Assembly: GCF_003710985.1 (NCBI RefSeq)
Contig: NZ_RHHT01000072.1
Location: 1-64,000 of the forward strand
Direction: 5' to 3'
DNA: 64,000 bases
Origin: Brevibacillus panacihumi
Lineage (GTDB): Bacteria > Bacillota > Bacilli > Brevibacillales > Brevibacillaceae
The translations under genes were made by a program, and so were the position numbers. How positions within the stretch are numbered: the first letter of the stretch is position 1; each line of letters opens with the position of its first letter. Positions 1-8,340 of this stretch are shown here, piece by piece. The notes under the pieces were generated by a model. That model did not search any database, was not told the DNA's origin, and saw only the letters and a list, made by a program, of their open reading frames with translations.

Positions 1-59
1 TGAAGGATCTTGCACATGGCCGATATGGGATACTTATGAGCGTTTTGCTGGATTACCGT
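1..59 (-). CDS. IS3-family transposase OrfB, N-terminal fragment (cut by window edge)
   Basis: About 18 codons are visible. They read VIQQNAHKYPISAMCKIL, which matches the start of IS3-family OrfB (typically HKYxISxMCK), the DDE integrase part of the transposase. It lies in the -1 frame relative to orfA, and a short A-run (GAAAAT) sits at the orfA stop, consistent with the programmed -1 frameshift that makes OrfAB in this family. The slippery run is shorter than the usual A6G, so frameshifting here is inferred. The DDE domain itself is outside the window. Confidence 0.75.
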
Positions 60-343
60 TATTTTCGTCCGAAGATCAGCGCTGCTTGCTTTAAAATATC
101 GTTTTCCATCTTCAACCGTTGGATTTCCTTACGCAGCGCTATGAGTTCCTTTTCTTCCTCGGTTCGGTTGTCTTTTTCTTTGAAAGAACCTGTTGTTCTA
201 CTCTGTTTGACCCAACGGTCAAACGCAGATGCACTCAGATCATATTCTCTCAAAATATCTGCACGCGGTTTCCCATTCTCGTAAAGTTGAACCATCTGCT
301 GCTTGAACTCGTCTGTAAATGACCGACGCTCACGTTTCTGCAT
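59..343 (-). CDS. IS3-family transposase OrfA (HTH and leucine-zipper subunit)
   Basis: The 94-residue protein has the size and layout of IS3 OrfA. An N-terminal helix-turn-helix (about residues 8-50, with RSFTDEFKQQMVQLYENGK and a DLSASAFDRWVKQ recognition helix) binds the terminal repeats. A C-terminal coiled coil (about 60-92, EEKELIALRKEIQRLKMEND) mediates multimerisation. It ends in the typical ILKQAALIFGRK just before the orfB frame. The start has a GGAGAG site 6 bases upstream. It is part of a mobile element and is not functionally tied to sstT. Confidence 0.9.
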   Translation of the reverse strand: MQKRERRSFTDEFKQQMVQLYENGKPRADILREYDLSASAFDRWVKQSRTTGSFKEKDNRTEEEKELIALRKEIQRLKMENDILKQAALIFGRK

Positions 344-410
344 GACATTCTCTCCGTTCCTTGTCGATTTGATTTCAATCTACTAGACCTTAAGAGAATT
401 GTCCAATTCA

Positions 411-502
411 GTGTAGCCGATCCAAAAAGGCGCTTGGTGAGAATGTGCCTGGCATGGAAGAAGAGACGCCGTGCCACTTTAAGAGAAAAGCTCCATTTCC
501 AT
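411..502. other. Unassigned spacer between IS end and sstT terminator
   Basis: About 90 bases between the inferred IS boundary and the hairpin downstream of sstT. The minus strand is open over much of it, but no start with a ribosome site and no recognisable domain is present. It may be debris of another insertion. Nothing firm can be assigned. Confidence 0.3.
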
Positions 503-555
503 AAAAAAACTACACCTCAAATTGCTAGTAGAATCTAACAATTGGGGTGCAGTTC
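503..555 (-). terminator. Rho-independent terminator of sstT
   Basis: On the minus strand, a near-perfect hairpin (arms about 16 bases, CTGCACCCCAATTG against CAATTTGAGGTGTAG) is followed by seven T residues. It lies 26 bases after the sstT stop. The left arm also resembles an IS3-type terminal sequence (TGAACTGCACCCC), so it could be a captured IS end acting as terminator. Confidence 0.7.
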
Positions 556-580
556 AAAACCCGCTAAGAAAATATCTCCT

Positions 581-1819
581 TTATACTGCTTGGTTTATAT
601 TTATTTTTTTGCCTTCTTTACGCCACTCCTTATATTCAGCAGCAGCTGTGAAAAGTACGTCTGTAGATGAGTTAAGTGCTGTTTCACAAGAGTCCTGTAA
701 AACGCCTATGATAAAGCCTACTCCAACAACCTGCATAGCAACATCAGCAGAGATTCCAAATAAGCTGCATGCCAGAGGAATCAGCAACAAGGATCCACCA
801 GCAACCCCTGAAGCACCACAAGCACATATCGCTGATAGTACGCTGAGGATGATTGCTGTAGGGATGTCCACCTGAATACCAAGTGTGTGAACCGCTGCAA
901 GTGTCAAAACAGAAATGGTAACAGCGGCACCAGCCATATTAATGGTTGCACCCAATGGAATGGATACTGAATAACTATCTTTATTTAAACCTAGATTTTC
1001 ACATAATCTCATATTTACAGGAATATTCGCAGCTGAGCTACGTGTAAAGAAAGCTGTAATACCACTTTCCTTTAAGCACTTAAAAACAAGCGGGAAAGGG
1101 TTTTGACGTATAACGATGAACACAATAATGGGATTGACAACTAACGCCACAAAGACCATACAACCAAGTAAAACCGCAAGTAATTTTCCATAGCTTAGTA
1201 ACGACTCAATTCCATTTGTAGTAATAGAATCAAATACTAGACCCATGATTCCTAGTGGTGCAAACTTAATCACCCATGTTACCACTTTGGATATAGCATC
1301 TGAAAAATTAGAAATCATCGTTTTGGTCGTATCAGGGGCATTTCTTAAAGCCAAACCAAGGAGTACCGCCCAAGCTAAGATACCGATATAGTTCGCATTA
1401 TAAATAGCCTTAATTGGGTTATCCACAACGTTTAGCAGTAATGATTTGAGAACCTCTACAACACCGCCAGGAGCCGTCACACCCTCAGCGCCATTTGCAA
1501 GTGTTAGGCTTACAGGAAAAATAAAACTTACAATTACTGCGGTTAATCCAGCTAAAAAGGTTCCTAAAAGATAGAGGACGATAATGGATTTCATATTCGT
1601 TTGGTGACCACTCTTGTGTTGAGCGATGGCTGACATAACCAAGAAAAGTACTAGCACAGGTGCAACCGCTTTCAATGCGCCTACAAATAAAGTCCCTAAA
1701 ATTAAAACAGGCTTTGCTGCTTCGGGGATCGTAACAGCTAGGGCAATACCAATAATCAGGCCTACAATTATTTGTTTTACCAGGCTCAATTGACTCCACT
1801 TTTTCAGTATACTCTTCAT
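581..1819 (-). CDS. sstT: Serine/threonine:Na+ symporter SstT
   Basis: The 412-residue protein is full length for the SstT branch of the dicarboxylate/amino acid:cation symporters (DAACS), which import L-serine and L-threonine with sodium. The sequence shows about eight hydrophobic membrane spans, re-entrant-loop-like serine-rich segments ([14 protein letters not shown]) and the conserved transport core [17 protein letters not shown]. The ending [16 protein letters not shown] is cytoplasmic. It is monocistronic: its own promoter lies about 97 bases upstream and a terminator follows. The start is supported by a GGGGGA ribosome site. Substrate is inferred from family resemblance. Confidence 0.92.
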   Translation of the reverse strand: MKSILKKWSQLSLVKQIIVGLIIGIALAVTIPEAAKPVLILGTLFVGALKAVAPVLVLFLVMSAIAQHKSGHQTNMKSIIVLYLLGTFLAGLTAVIVSFIFPVSLTLANGAEGVTAPGGVVEVLKSLLLNVVDNPIKAIYNANYIGILAWAVLLGLALRNAPDTTKTMISNFSDAISKVVTWVIKFAPLGIMGLVFDSITTNGIESLLSYGKLLAVLLGCMVFVALVVNPIIVFIVIRQNPFPLVFKCLKESGITAFFTRSSAANIPVNMRLCENLGLNKDSYSVSIPLGATINMAGAAVTISVLTLAAVHTLGIQVDIPTAIILSVLSAICACGASGVAGGSLLLIPLACSLFGISADVAMQVVGVGFIIGVLQDSCETALNSSTDVLFTAAAEYKEWRKEGKKININQAV

Positions 1820-1915
1820 AGATGTTCCCCCACTAGTTGAAGATAAAATTGTAATATCGAGCCATTCATTTCTAATACCGCTGCAATAAAGTTAAATTCC
1901 ATTAAAACAAATACT

Positions 1916-1944
1916 ATTATAATGAATTTTTCTACACTTTACAA
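1916..1944 (-). promoter_or_regulatory. SigA promoter of sstT
   Basis: The minus strand shows TTGTAA, a 17-base spacer, then TATAAT. Transcription would start near 1909, giving a 5' leader of about 90 bases. Confidence 0.6.
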
Positions 1945-2060
1945 CATTACTATTCTTACCAGCAAGCTACATACTGCCTGCCCACTACCAGCAGGGGAGG
2001 CAATTTGCGTAATTACTGTACACTCCACGCGCGTTGAATACGAAAACATGAATTCAAAAC

Positions 2061-2086
2061 AAAAAGACGGCATCTCTGCCGTTTTT
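2061..2086 (-). terminator. Terminator of tRNA-Ala
   Basis: The perfect 6-bp stem ACGGCA/TGCCGT with a GAGA tetraloop is followed on the minus strand by CTTTTT. It sits just past the tRNA 3' end. Confidence 0.75.
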
Positions 2087-2097
2087 AAGGTTAAGTA

Positions 2098-2173
2098 TGG
2101 TGGAGCATAGCGGGATCGAACCGCTGACCTCTACACTGCCAGTGTAGCGCTCTCCCAGCTGAGCTAATGCCCC
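2098..2173 (-). tRNA. tRNA-Ala, anticodon GGC
   Basis: A complete cloverleaf is readable on the minus strand: acceptor GGGGCAT pairing with ATGCTCC, D-arm TAGCTCAGCTGGGAGAGC, anticodon stem CTACA/TGTAG with loop CTGGCAG, and T-arm with GGTTCGATCC. The 3' CCA is encoded in the DNA. The GGC anticodon reads GCC alanine codons. It has its own promoter and terminator and is a single-gene transcript. Confidence 0.95.
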
Positions 2174-2186
2174 ATGGACAAGATTT

Positions 2187-2215
2187 ATCTTAGCATGGAC
2201 AAATTTCAATGTCAA
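2187..2215 (-). promoter_or_regulatory. SigA promoter of tRNA-Ala
   Basis: A consensus TTGACA, 17-base spacer and TAAGAT lie on the minus strand, with the -10 ending about 13 bases before the mature tRNA 5' end. Confidence 0.75.
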
Positions 2216-2382
2216 CAAAAAATACATACCATTTTTCCGCAGCATCCGACAGCTCCTTGTTTGTCATTAAGGCTCCTTCATCAAGGCCAGAATGCAGCAG
2301 AGACAGCAATCCATAAGAAACCGTCGTTCTCCCCTCATGATATGCTTGCATCAAGAACCCTGCCCCTGAAAGGAGAATCGTT

Positions 2383-2808
2383 ATGCCCAAAATGCCAAAG
2401 AACCTGTGGATCAACCTCCCCGTCAAGGACATCCGCAAATCCAAAGCGTTTTTCACGGAAATTGGCTTTCCGCTCAACCCGAATTGTCCCAATGACGATG
2501 AAGTCGTAAGCTTGCTGATCGGCGAACAGAACGTCGCCGTCATGCTCTTTCCCGAAGCAACTCTCCGCACTTTCGCGGGAAGTGACCTCACCGATACAAA
2601 CAAATCCATGGAAGTATTGCTCTCAATCGGAGCAAACAGCAAAGACGAAGTAGACGATCTGGTAAAGAAGGTCATGCTGGCAGGCGGGACCATCTATAGC
2701 GAGCCGAAAGAAGACGGCTGGATGTACGGGGCCGGTTTTGCTGATGTAGATGGTCATCGCTGGAATGTGCTGTACATGGATCCAGCGAAGATGCCGCTGA
2801 AGGATTAG
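2383..2808 (+). CDS. VOC-family (glyoxalase/bleomycin-resistance fold) protein
   Basis: The 141-residue protein has the size and two-module beta-alpha-beta-beta-beta pattern of vicinal oxygen chelate proteins. It opens with WINLPVKDIRKSKAFFTEIGF and ends with GAGFADVDGHRWNVLYMDP. Members are metal-dependent lyases, dioxygenases or drug-binding proteins. The late DGHRWNVLYMD segment matches the usual C-terminal ligand strand, but the substrate cannot be told. The ATG has AAAGGAG 7 bases upstream. The gene stands alone. Confidence 0.85.
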   Translation: MPKMPKNLWINLPVKDIRKSKAFFTEIGFPLNPNCPNDDEVVSLLIGEQNVAVMLFPEATLRTFAGSDLTDTNKSMEVLLSIGANSKDEVDDLVKKVMLAGGTIYSEPKEDGWMYGAGFADVDGHRWNVLYMDPAKMPLKD

Positions 2809-2957
2809 TCAGTTGACCGAGCATATCAAATGGAATGCGCTGAGTATTTGCCACCATGATGAGGATCGGATCGCATCCACTCGGAAACACCGAATATCTT
2901 CTCCCCCTTCGGGAATTATACAACTGCTAGTATATGACCCAAAGGAGTGGAATCACA

Positions 2958-3518
2958 TTGCAATTAACCACACATGAAGCAATGGATATACATGAATTGA
3001 CGATGAGCTGCGTCAATTCGATCACAAATATGGGCTACTTTATGAACCATATCCAAGACCCGGAATTGAAAGCGATGTTGCAAAGACATTTCCCCCTGCA
3101 TCTGAAGGACTACAACAACAAAGTCGAGTACCTGAGTCTCCCGGAAGGCGCCAAGTCCCCCTTGCCTGTGCCAGACATTCAGCAAGCCCTGCAATCTTAC
3201 ACACAGGGGAATACACCTATTCCGGTGACACCGCGCACAGATGCCCAGGATTTTAATGACCGTGAAATCGCGACAGCCTACCTGTTGACCCTGAAAAGAG
3301 CAGGCAGAGAATACGCCTGGGCTGCGATGGAAATGGGGAATCCGGAGGTCAGGACGTTTCTGGAGGACGCTTTTCGGATGTGTTCCCATCAGGCGCATGA
3401 GGTATGGCAATGGATGGTGAAAAAAGGCTACTACCCTGTTGAACCCGCTGCTGCATCCACATTGCAAACGCTGGGTGCCCTGTACCAACCTGTGAAACAA
3501 CCGGCGATGATGATGTAA
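2958..3518 (+). CDS. CotF-like spore coat protein
   Basis: The 186-residue protein resembles the Coat_F family (spore coat protein CotF of Bacilli), helical proteins with ferritin-like character found in the coat. It carries helices such as LTMSCVNSITNMGYFMNHIQDPELKAML and a second set around residues 100-150 (DREIATAYLLTLKRAGREYAWAAMEMGNPEVRTFLEDAF). I place the start at TTG 2958, which has AAAGGAG 10 bases upstream. An in-frame ATG at 2934 precedes that ribosome site and has none of its own. A terminator follows directly. Sporulation-phase expression is inferred from the family. Confidence 0.8.
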   Translation: MQLTTHEAMDIHELTMSCVNSITNMGYFMNHIQDPELKAMLQRHFPLHLKDYNNKVEYLSLPEGAKSPLPVPDIQQALQSYTQGNTPIPVTPRTDAQDFNDREIATAYLLTLKRAGREYAWAAMEMGNPEVRTFLEDAFRMCSHQAHEVWQWMVKKGYYPVEPAAASTLQTLGALYQPVKQPAMMM

Positions 3519-3534
3519 AGAGCATTGTCTGTTG

Positions 3535-3563
3535 CCCATGCTGCATGTTCAGCATGGGTTTTT
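3535..3563 (+). terminator. Terminator of the CotF-like gene
   Basis: The perfect 9-bp stem CCCATGCTG/CAGCATGGG with a 6-base loop is followed by TTTTT, starting 17 bases after the stop. Confidence 0.85.
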
Positions 3564-3833
3564 CCTATGGGTGAAAATCGTTGCGCAATTCAAGAAAATA
3601 TTGATAATAGTTTATTCACGTATTTTTGCAATACCTACAGCCAGCTCGTTTCCTCGGGGGCGTACGATTTTCCGCAGGTTTGATTCCCCTGTTCGAGCCA
3701 GGCTGGTTTTCATTCTCCCCTGGCATGCACGAAGGAGTTGAGGTAAGCGAAAAACAGACAAAATGCAATGGAGTGAACCATTGCCCCAAGACAGCTATTG
3801 ATCGCGAACTTGAACTTGTGGAGGCTTGACATC
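3564..3833 (+). other. Intergenic leader before the chemoreceptor
   Basis: 270 bases without a convincing gene. It holds a 7-bp hairpin GCAATGG/CCATTGC (3765-3784) and a 34-codon open frame from ATG 3725 that ends 5 bases before the chemoreceptor start, but that ATG lacks a ribosome site. No SigD-type promoter and no match to the c-di-GMP riboswitch core were seen. Confidence 0.35.
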
Positions 3834-5819
3834 ATGGGGAAAATAAGAAAAAGCATTCGGGCAAAATTAATCATTTGGTTTTTGCTTATCGCACTCTTGC
3901 CGCTCCTTACATCATCCATTATCACCTATCAGCAAACCTCGAAAGAATTGATTCAGAATCAAAAGGATACCTTCCGCAGCATCGTCGAGACGAAAGCTGC
4001 CGCCATGGATCAATGGCTGGACCGCCATATGGCTGAGATCGAGCTGTCGGCCAAGACTGACACGGTTCAATCTCTGGAGCCATCCGGAATCACACCCTAC
4101 CTTGAAGTGATACATAATCAGTCCAAAGTTTATGAATCCGTAGGGGTTGCGGGACCAGACGGAATTGTCATCGCCAATTCCACACCTGGTATAGTCGGGT
4201 TGAACATCCATGACACGGATTATTTTCAAAAAGGGATCAAGGGTGAGTCCTATTTCTCTGACATCATCGTCTCCAAATCGACGGGGAACCGGATCCTGAT
4301 CGTCTCCTCCCCCATTGAAGACAAGCAGGGGCGGGTCATCGGCGTCATGTATGGTACCGTCAACTTTGAGATGTTCATCAAAACCTTTTTGGAAGACACA
4401 GATGACGAAGCGAATATCCTGCTCGTGGATGGAAATGAACGCATACAGTACACCGCTAATCAAGATCTGATTGCCAAGACGGTGGATGAAACGGATCTTA
4501 GCGAAGATTTGAAAGCCATTTTGAAAAATAACAGAAATGAAACGGGAATCACGCTGAACACGGAGAATGGGGTCGAGTACCTGATCGCCTTCGCTCCGAT
4601 CACGGAAACGGATTACAACATCTTCTACACGATCAAGCTGGATACCGTATTGGCCAGCGCCAACGCCCTTCAGATGGAAATGATACTCGTGATGACGATT
4701 GCAGCCGTGCTGGTTGTCATCCTGGCGATCTACATCAGCGGCACGATTGCCAAACCGATTACGAAGGTGATCCATCAGGTAACCAGAATCGCTCAAGGAG
4801 ATTTGACAATGGCGGAAGTGCAGGTAAAAGGCACTGACGAGATTGCACAGCTGGGTCAGCATGTCCAGGATATGATCAAGCAGCTGCGCGAGTTGATTGG
4901 CAAAGTCGCCTCGACATCCGAACAGGTTGCCGCATCCTCTCAGGAATTGACGGCGAGTGCGGAAGAAGCAAGCCGCGTGACAGAACAAATCTCTGCGGCC
5001 GCTCAGGATATCGCTTCAGGTGCGGGACAGCAAGTGACCAATACCGACAGGTCTCTGGAGATCGTGACGAAAATGTCCGGCGAGATCGTTCACATCTCCG
5101 AACTCAGTCAAAATGTGACCGAGCTTTCCGATGAGGCAGTACAAACCTCCAGCCAAGGGAATCAGGCTGTGACGGAATCGATGAACCAGATGAAGCAGAT
5201 TGAAGACAAGACAAACCGCATCGCCCAAACTGTCCATGAACTAGGCAGCAAATCTGCGGAAATCGAGAATATCATCTCCGTCATAAGCGGCATTGCCAGT
5301 CAAACCAACCTGCTCGCCCTCAATGCAGCGATCGAAGCGGCGCGGGCAGGTGAACAGGGTCGGGGTTTTGCGGTCGTTGCCGATGAGGTAAGAAAATTGG
5401 CGGAGCAATCCGCTCTCGCTGCCGAGCAAATCGGTGCGATTGTCCAACAGATCCAAACCGACATCCAGGCATCCATGACCGAAATGAACGAGGGCATTGC
5501 TGCGGTCCAAGCAGGTGCGCAACTGACAGAAAAAGCCGGGAACTCCTTTCACGCCTTTTCCCACTCTGTCGGAGAAGTGTATCTGCATATCCAAAAGGTC
5601 ACACAAGCCATCCAGGAGTTGCAGACTGGCTCCAACCAAATGGTCTCCTCCATTGAATCCGTCCAGGGCATTTCCCAGGAATTCGCCGGAACCACACAGC
5701 AGGTGGCCGCTGCAGCCGAGGAGCAGAGTGCGTCAATGGAGCAAATCGCCGCTACTTCCCTCACGCTGGCGAGAATGGCAGAAGACTTGCAGCAATCCGT
5801 CCAGACGTTTAAACTATAA
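3834..5819 (+). CDS. Methyl-accepting chemotaxis protein with extracytoplasmic Cache-type sensor
   Basis: A 661-residue transmembrane receptor for the CheA/CheW system. TM1 is near residues 12-32. A Cache-type ligand-binding region (about 35-280, with [13 protein letters not shown] and [15 protein letters not shown]) lies outside the membrane. TM2 is at about 283-305, HAMP at about 303-357, and the long signalling coiled coil has its CheA-binding tip at about 478-525 ([38 protein letters not shown]). Methylation helices flank the tip. The ATG at 3834 follows GTGGAGG by 9 bases and is preferred over an upstream in-frame start at 3798. The ligand is unknown; Cache receptors often sense amino or organic acids. 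Confidence 0.92.
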   Translation: MGKIRKSIRAKLIIWFLLIALLPLLTSSIITYQQTSKELIQNQKDTFRSIVETKAAAMDQWLDRHMAEIELSAKTDTVQSLEPSGITPYLEVIHNQSKVYESVGVAGPDGIVIANSTPGIVGLNIHDTDYFQKGIKGESYFSDIIVSKSTGNRILIVSSPIEDKQGRVIGVMYGTVNFEMFIKTFLEDTDDEANILLVDGNERIQYTANQDLIAKTVDETDLSEDLKAILKNNRNETGITLNTENGVEYLIAFAPITETDYNIFYTIKLDTVLASANALQMEMILVMTIAAVLVVILAIYISGTIAKPITKVIHQVTRIAQGDLTMAEVQVKGTDEIAQLGQHVQDMIKQLRELIGKVASTSEQVAASSQELTASAEEASRVTEQISAAAQDIASGAGQQVTNTDRSLEIVTKMSGEIVHISELSQNVTELSDEAVQTSSQGNQAVTESMNQMKQIEDKTNRIAQTVHELGSKSAEIENIISVISGIASQTNLLALNAAIEAARAGEQGRGFAVVADEVRKLAEQSALAAEQIGAIVQQIQTDIQASMTEMNEGIAAVQAGAQLTEKAGNSFHAFSHSVGEVYLHIQKVTQAIQELQTGSNQMVSSIESVQGISQEFAGTTQQVAAAAEEQSASMEQIAATSLTLARMAEDLQQSVQTFKL

Positions 5820-5839
5820 AAAAATGTTCCGGCTACGTA

Positions 5840-5869
5840 TTGACAAATTGCTCCACTACCGGATATACT
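5840..5869 (+). promoter_or_regulatory. SigA promoter of the T-box/leuA transcript
   Basis: TTGACA, 18-base spacer, TATACT. The predicted start near 5876 places the whole T-box leader in the transcript. Confidence 0.75.
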
Positions 5870-5892
5870 AACAAAAAATTTCACAATCAAAT

Positions 5893-6140
5893 GTTGCGAT
5901 TAGAAATAGTAGAAGTGAAGAAACCTTTCAGAGAGCCGTTGGGTGGTGCGAAACGGCAGCGTGGCTCACTTTGAACTCGTCTATGAACTGCGGCCTGATA
6001 TGTAGGGTTTGCCGGAATTCCACCGTTACAAGGATAGATGGTGATGGCCATCGAAGAAGAGCATTTCAGCTTTGCTGAAATGAATTAGAGTGGTACCGCG
6101 AGTTCAACCTCGTCTCTATACGTAGAGACGGGGTTTTTTT
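5893..6140 (+). promoter_or_regulatory. T-box riboswitch leader, leucine-specific (CUC specifier)
   Basis: A classic T-box leader. Stem I begins around 5900. The specifier loop context TTTGAACTCGTCT places a CTC leucine codon at 5976-5978. The conserved T-box AGAGTGGTACCGCG is at 6087-6100, and a strong intrinsic terminator follows at 6107-6140. Uncharged tRNA-Leu(GAG) would pair at the specifier and with the T-box bulge, favouring the antiterminator and leuA transcription. Specifier and downstream gene (2-isopropylmalate synthase) agree. Exact stem boundaries are by eye. Confidence 0.93.
6107..6140 (+). terminator. T-box regulated terminator
   Basis: Stem CCTCGTCTCTA/TAGAGACGGGG (one G-U pair), TACG loop, then seven T residues. 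Its left arm lies immediately after the T-box sequence, as needed for the antiterminator switch. Confidence 0.9.
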
Positions 6141-6178
6141 ATTGCAAAAATACCCCACACTTGAAGGAGGACATGATC

Positions 6179-7741
6179 ATGAGTCGTAAAATCATCGTAT
6201 TGGACACTACCCTGCGTGACGGTGAACAGGTTCCCGGCGCCAAATTGAATGTGCAGCAAAAGGTGGAGTTCGCCCAACAGCTGAAGCGTCTGCAAGTGGA
6301 TATTATCGAGGCAGGCTTTCCCGCTTCCTCCGCAGGCGATTTCCAAGCCGTGCAGGAAATCGCCCGCAGCGTCGGCGACACCGTATCCATCACCGCCTTG
6401 GCGCGCGCTGTCAAAAGCGATATCGACGCAGTCTACAACAGCATCAAACTGGCCCAAAATCCTTTGATTCACATCGTCTTGGGCACCTCCGACATCCATG
6501 TTGATAAAAAATTCAACCGCTCCAAGGACGCCGTCTTGGAAATGGGCGTTGAAGCGGTCAAATACGCCAAAACCTTGCTCCCGCATGTCCAGTACTCGAC
6601 CGAGGACGCATCCCGCTCCGAATTCGAATATCTCTGGAAAACGATTGAGGCCGTCGTGAAGGCAGGGGCCACAATGATCAACGTGCCCGACACCGTCGGC
6701 TACGCTGTCCCGGATGAATTCGGCGAGATGATCCGCAAGCTGAATGAACGCCTGAAAAACCTCGATGACAGCGTGATTCTCAGCGTACACTGCCACAACG
6801 ACCTCGGACTGGCGACTGCCAATACCTTGGCCGCCGTCAAAAATGGCGCGGACAAAGTCGAGGTGACGATCAACGGACTGGGCGAACGCGCCGGCAATAC
6901 GTCCTTGGAGGAAGTCATCATGGCTCTCAAAGTGCGGGAAAACAGCTTCCAATGCCACACCAACATCAAGACTACCGAGCTGCTCCGAACCTCCCGTCTG
7001 CTCACCTATTTGACGGGCCTGGATGTGCAGGTAAACAAAGCGATCACGGGAGACAACGCTTTTGCCCACTCCTCCGGCATCCATCAGGACGGACTGCTCA
7101 AGGATAAGCAAGTGTATGAAATCATGTCGCCGGAGGAAGTCGGCGCAGAAAGCATGGAATTGATCCTGACCGCCCGCTCCGGCCGCCACGCTTTCAAGAA
7201 CGCCGTGGAAAAGCTGGGCTTCGATACTAGCGACGCTGCTGAATTCGAGGTTTTGTTCGATAAATTCCTGACCTTGGCTGACGGCAAGAAGGAAGTATAC
7301 GACCACGACGTGTTTTACCTGGTGACCAACCATCGCACGCTCGACGTCAAAGACAGCCATCTGTACGAGCTGGATTCCTTCCAGGTCATCACCAACAATC
7401 AGTCCCCGACAGCTACCGTTTCCCTGAAAAAAGGCTCGGAGACCTTCGTCGGAAGCGCTGTGGGCGACGGTCCGATCGATGCCCTGTACACGGTCATCAA
7501 GAACCTGGTCGGGCAGGATGTGCATCTGAAGGACTACAAGATCAACAGCCTGTCTCGCGGAAAAGAAGCCATCGGGCGGGTCAACATCCGCATCGAATAC
7601 CAGGGCAATATCTACTCGGGACGTGCGATGGATACCGACATCATCAAAGCGAGCGCCCTGGCTTTCCTCAACGGGATCAATGCCGCGCTGCTTGATACCG
7701 CAGCCCAAGAAAGCCCGACACCAGAGCGCAGCTACAGCTAA
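6179..7741 (+). CDS. leuA: 2-isopropylmalate synthase (LeuA)
   Basis: Condenses acetyl-CoA with 2-ketoisovalerate, the first committed step of leucine synthesis. The 520-residue protein has the full bacterial LeuA layout. The TIM-barrel catalytic domain starts DTTLRDGEQ (residues 9-17), with metal ligands in the HCHNDLG motif near residue 204 and the SSGIHQDG motif near 300. The C-terminal allosteric (LeuA dimer) domain is at about 380-505. ATG 6179 follows GGAGG by 9 bases. It is expressed from a leucine T-box leader. Unlike the usual ilv-leu operon, no leuBCD follows; a ybaK-like gene does. Citramalate or homocitrate synthase is a less likely alternative. Confidence 0.88.
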   Translation: MSRKIIVLDTTLRDGEQVPGAKLNVQQKVEFAQQLKRLQVDIIEAGFPASSAGDFQAVQEIARSVGDTVSITALARAVKSDIDAVYNSIKLAQNPLIHIVLGTSDIHVDKKFNRSKDAVLEMGVEAVKYAKTLLPHVQYSTEDASRSEFEYLWKTIEAVVKAGATMINVPDTVGYAVPDEFGEMIRKLNERLKNLDDSVILSVHCHNDLGLATANTLAAVKNGADKVEVTINGLGERAGNTSLEEVIMALKVRENSFQCHTNIKTTELLRTSRLLTYLTGLDVQVNKAITGDNAFAHSSGIHQDGLLKDKQVYEIMSPEEVGAESMELILTARSGRHAFKNAVEKLGFDTSDAAEFEVLFDKFLTLADGKKEVYDHDVFYLVTNHRTLDVKDSHLYELDSFQVITNNQSPTATVSLKKGSETFVGSAVGDGPIDALYTVIKNLVGQDVHLKDYKINSLSRGKEAIGRVNIRIEYQGNIYSGRAMDTDIIKASALAFLNGINAALLDTAAQESPTPERSYS

Positions 7742-7768
7742 CATTCTCTGTACCCGGAGGGATGTCAT

Positions 7769-8245
7769 ATGATTCCGTTGAAAGAGAGCGCGCAACGATT
7801 CCAGGATCTGTTGCAGGAGATGGGATACTCCAACCAAGTTGTGGAGCTTCCGGACAGCGCTTGGACAGCCCAGGAAGCCGCAGATGCGATCGGCTGCGAG
7901 GTGGCGCAGATCGCCAAATCGATCATCTTCCGCCTCACCTCCTCCGACAAGCCCCTCCTCGTGGTGGCAAGTGGAATAAACCGCGTGAACGAAAAGCATA
8001 TCGCCTCCCTGTTTCAGGACAGCTTGGGGAAAGCGGATGCTGACTATGTGCGGGAGAAAACGGGATATGTCATCGGCGGTGTCGCTCCGATCGGTCATAA
8101 GGAAGCCATCACGACCATCCTGGACGAGGATCTTCTGCAGTATTCCTTCATTTGGGCGGCGGCAGGCCATCCCAAAGCAGTATTTAAACTAACGCCAGAT
8201 CAATTGGTTGCGATGACGCAAGGTCAAGTGATGTCGATCAAATAG
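7769..8245 (+). CDS. YbaK/EbsC-type aminoacyl-tRNA deacylase
   Basis: The 158-residue protein is a stand-alone YbaK/ProX-superfamily editing domain that hydrolyses mischarged tRNAs in trans. Visible family features are AADAIGCEVAQIAKSIIFR with the conserved lysine for the acyl-ester pocket, a GINRVNEKHIA segment and the late GYVIGGVAPIGHK motif (GxxxGxxPxGH), which is typical of the family. The ATG has CGGAGGG 8 bases upstream. It lies 27 bases after leuA, so it probably shares the T-box controlled transcript and ends at a terminator overlapping its stop. Substrate (Cys-, Ala- or other mischarged tRNA) is unknown. Confidence 0.85.
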   Translation: MIPLKESAQRFQDLLQEMGYSNQVVELPDSAWTAQEAADAIGCEVAQIAKSIIFRLTSSDKPLLVVASGINRVNEKHIASLFQDSLGKADADYVREKTGYVIGGVAPIGHKEAITTILDEDLLQYSFIWAAAGHPKAVFKLTPDQLVAMTQGQVMSIK

Positions 8246-8267
8246 CACGGGGTATTCCCGTGCTTTT
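8244..8267 (+). terminator. Terminator of the leuA-ybaK operon
   Basis: The perfect 8-bp stem AGCACGGG/CCCGTGCT with a 5-base loop is followed by TTTTC; it overlaps the ybaK-like stop codon. Confidence 0.75.
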
Positions 8268-8340
8268 CTATTTCTCCCCATGCCCAATTCCTTCCAATCC
8301 AGTATAATGAAAAGGCGTAAAAGGAAAGGAGGAACCATCA

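Larger units (their letters stand above)
1..410 (-). mobile_element. IS3-family insertion sequence, right part cut by window edge
   Basis: The element reads on the minus strand: a 23-bp terminal segment at 388-410 beginning TGAATTGGACAATTC, then orfA, then the start of orfB running off the left edge. The outer boundary at 410 is inferred from the TG...-type IS3 end and the distance to orfA. The other terminal repeat and any target duplication lie outside the window, so intactness cannot be judged. Confidence 0.75.

Noticed and set aside
3725-3829. 34-codon frame ending 5 bases before the chemoreceptor start
   Set aside because: The only ATG has no ribosome site upstream and the peptide matches nothing I recognise.
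3564-3833. Possible c-di-GMP riboswitch before the chemoreceptor
   Set aside because: The conserved GEMM core could not be found; only a simple 7-bp hairpin is present.
6116-8170. Long open frame (684 codons) on the strand opposite leuA and ybaK
   Set aside because: It mirrors the codon structure of the two real genes, has no ribosome site and encodes low-complexity, H/D/V-rich sequence without domains. The same holds for long antisense frames opposite htpG (9642-11402), icd (43235-45064), nrdJ (48886-50853) and dnaE (59081-60787).
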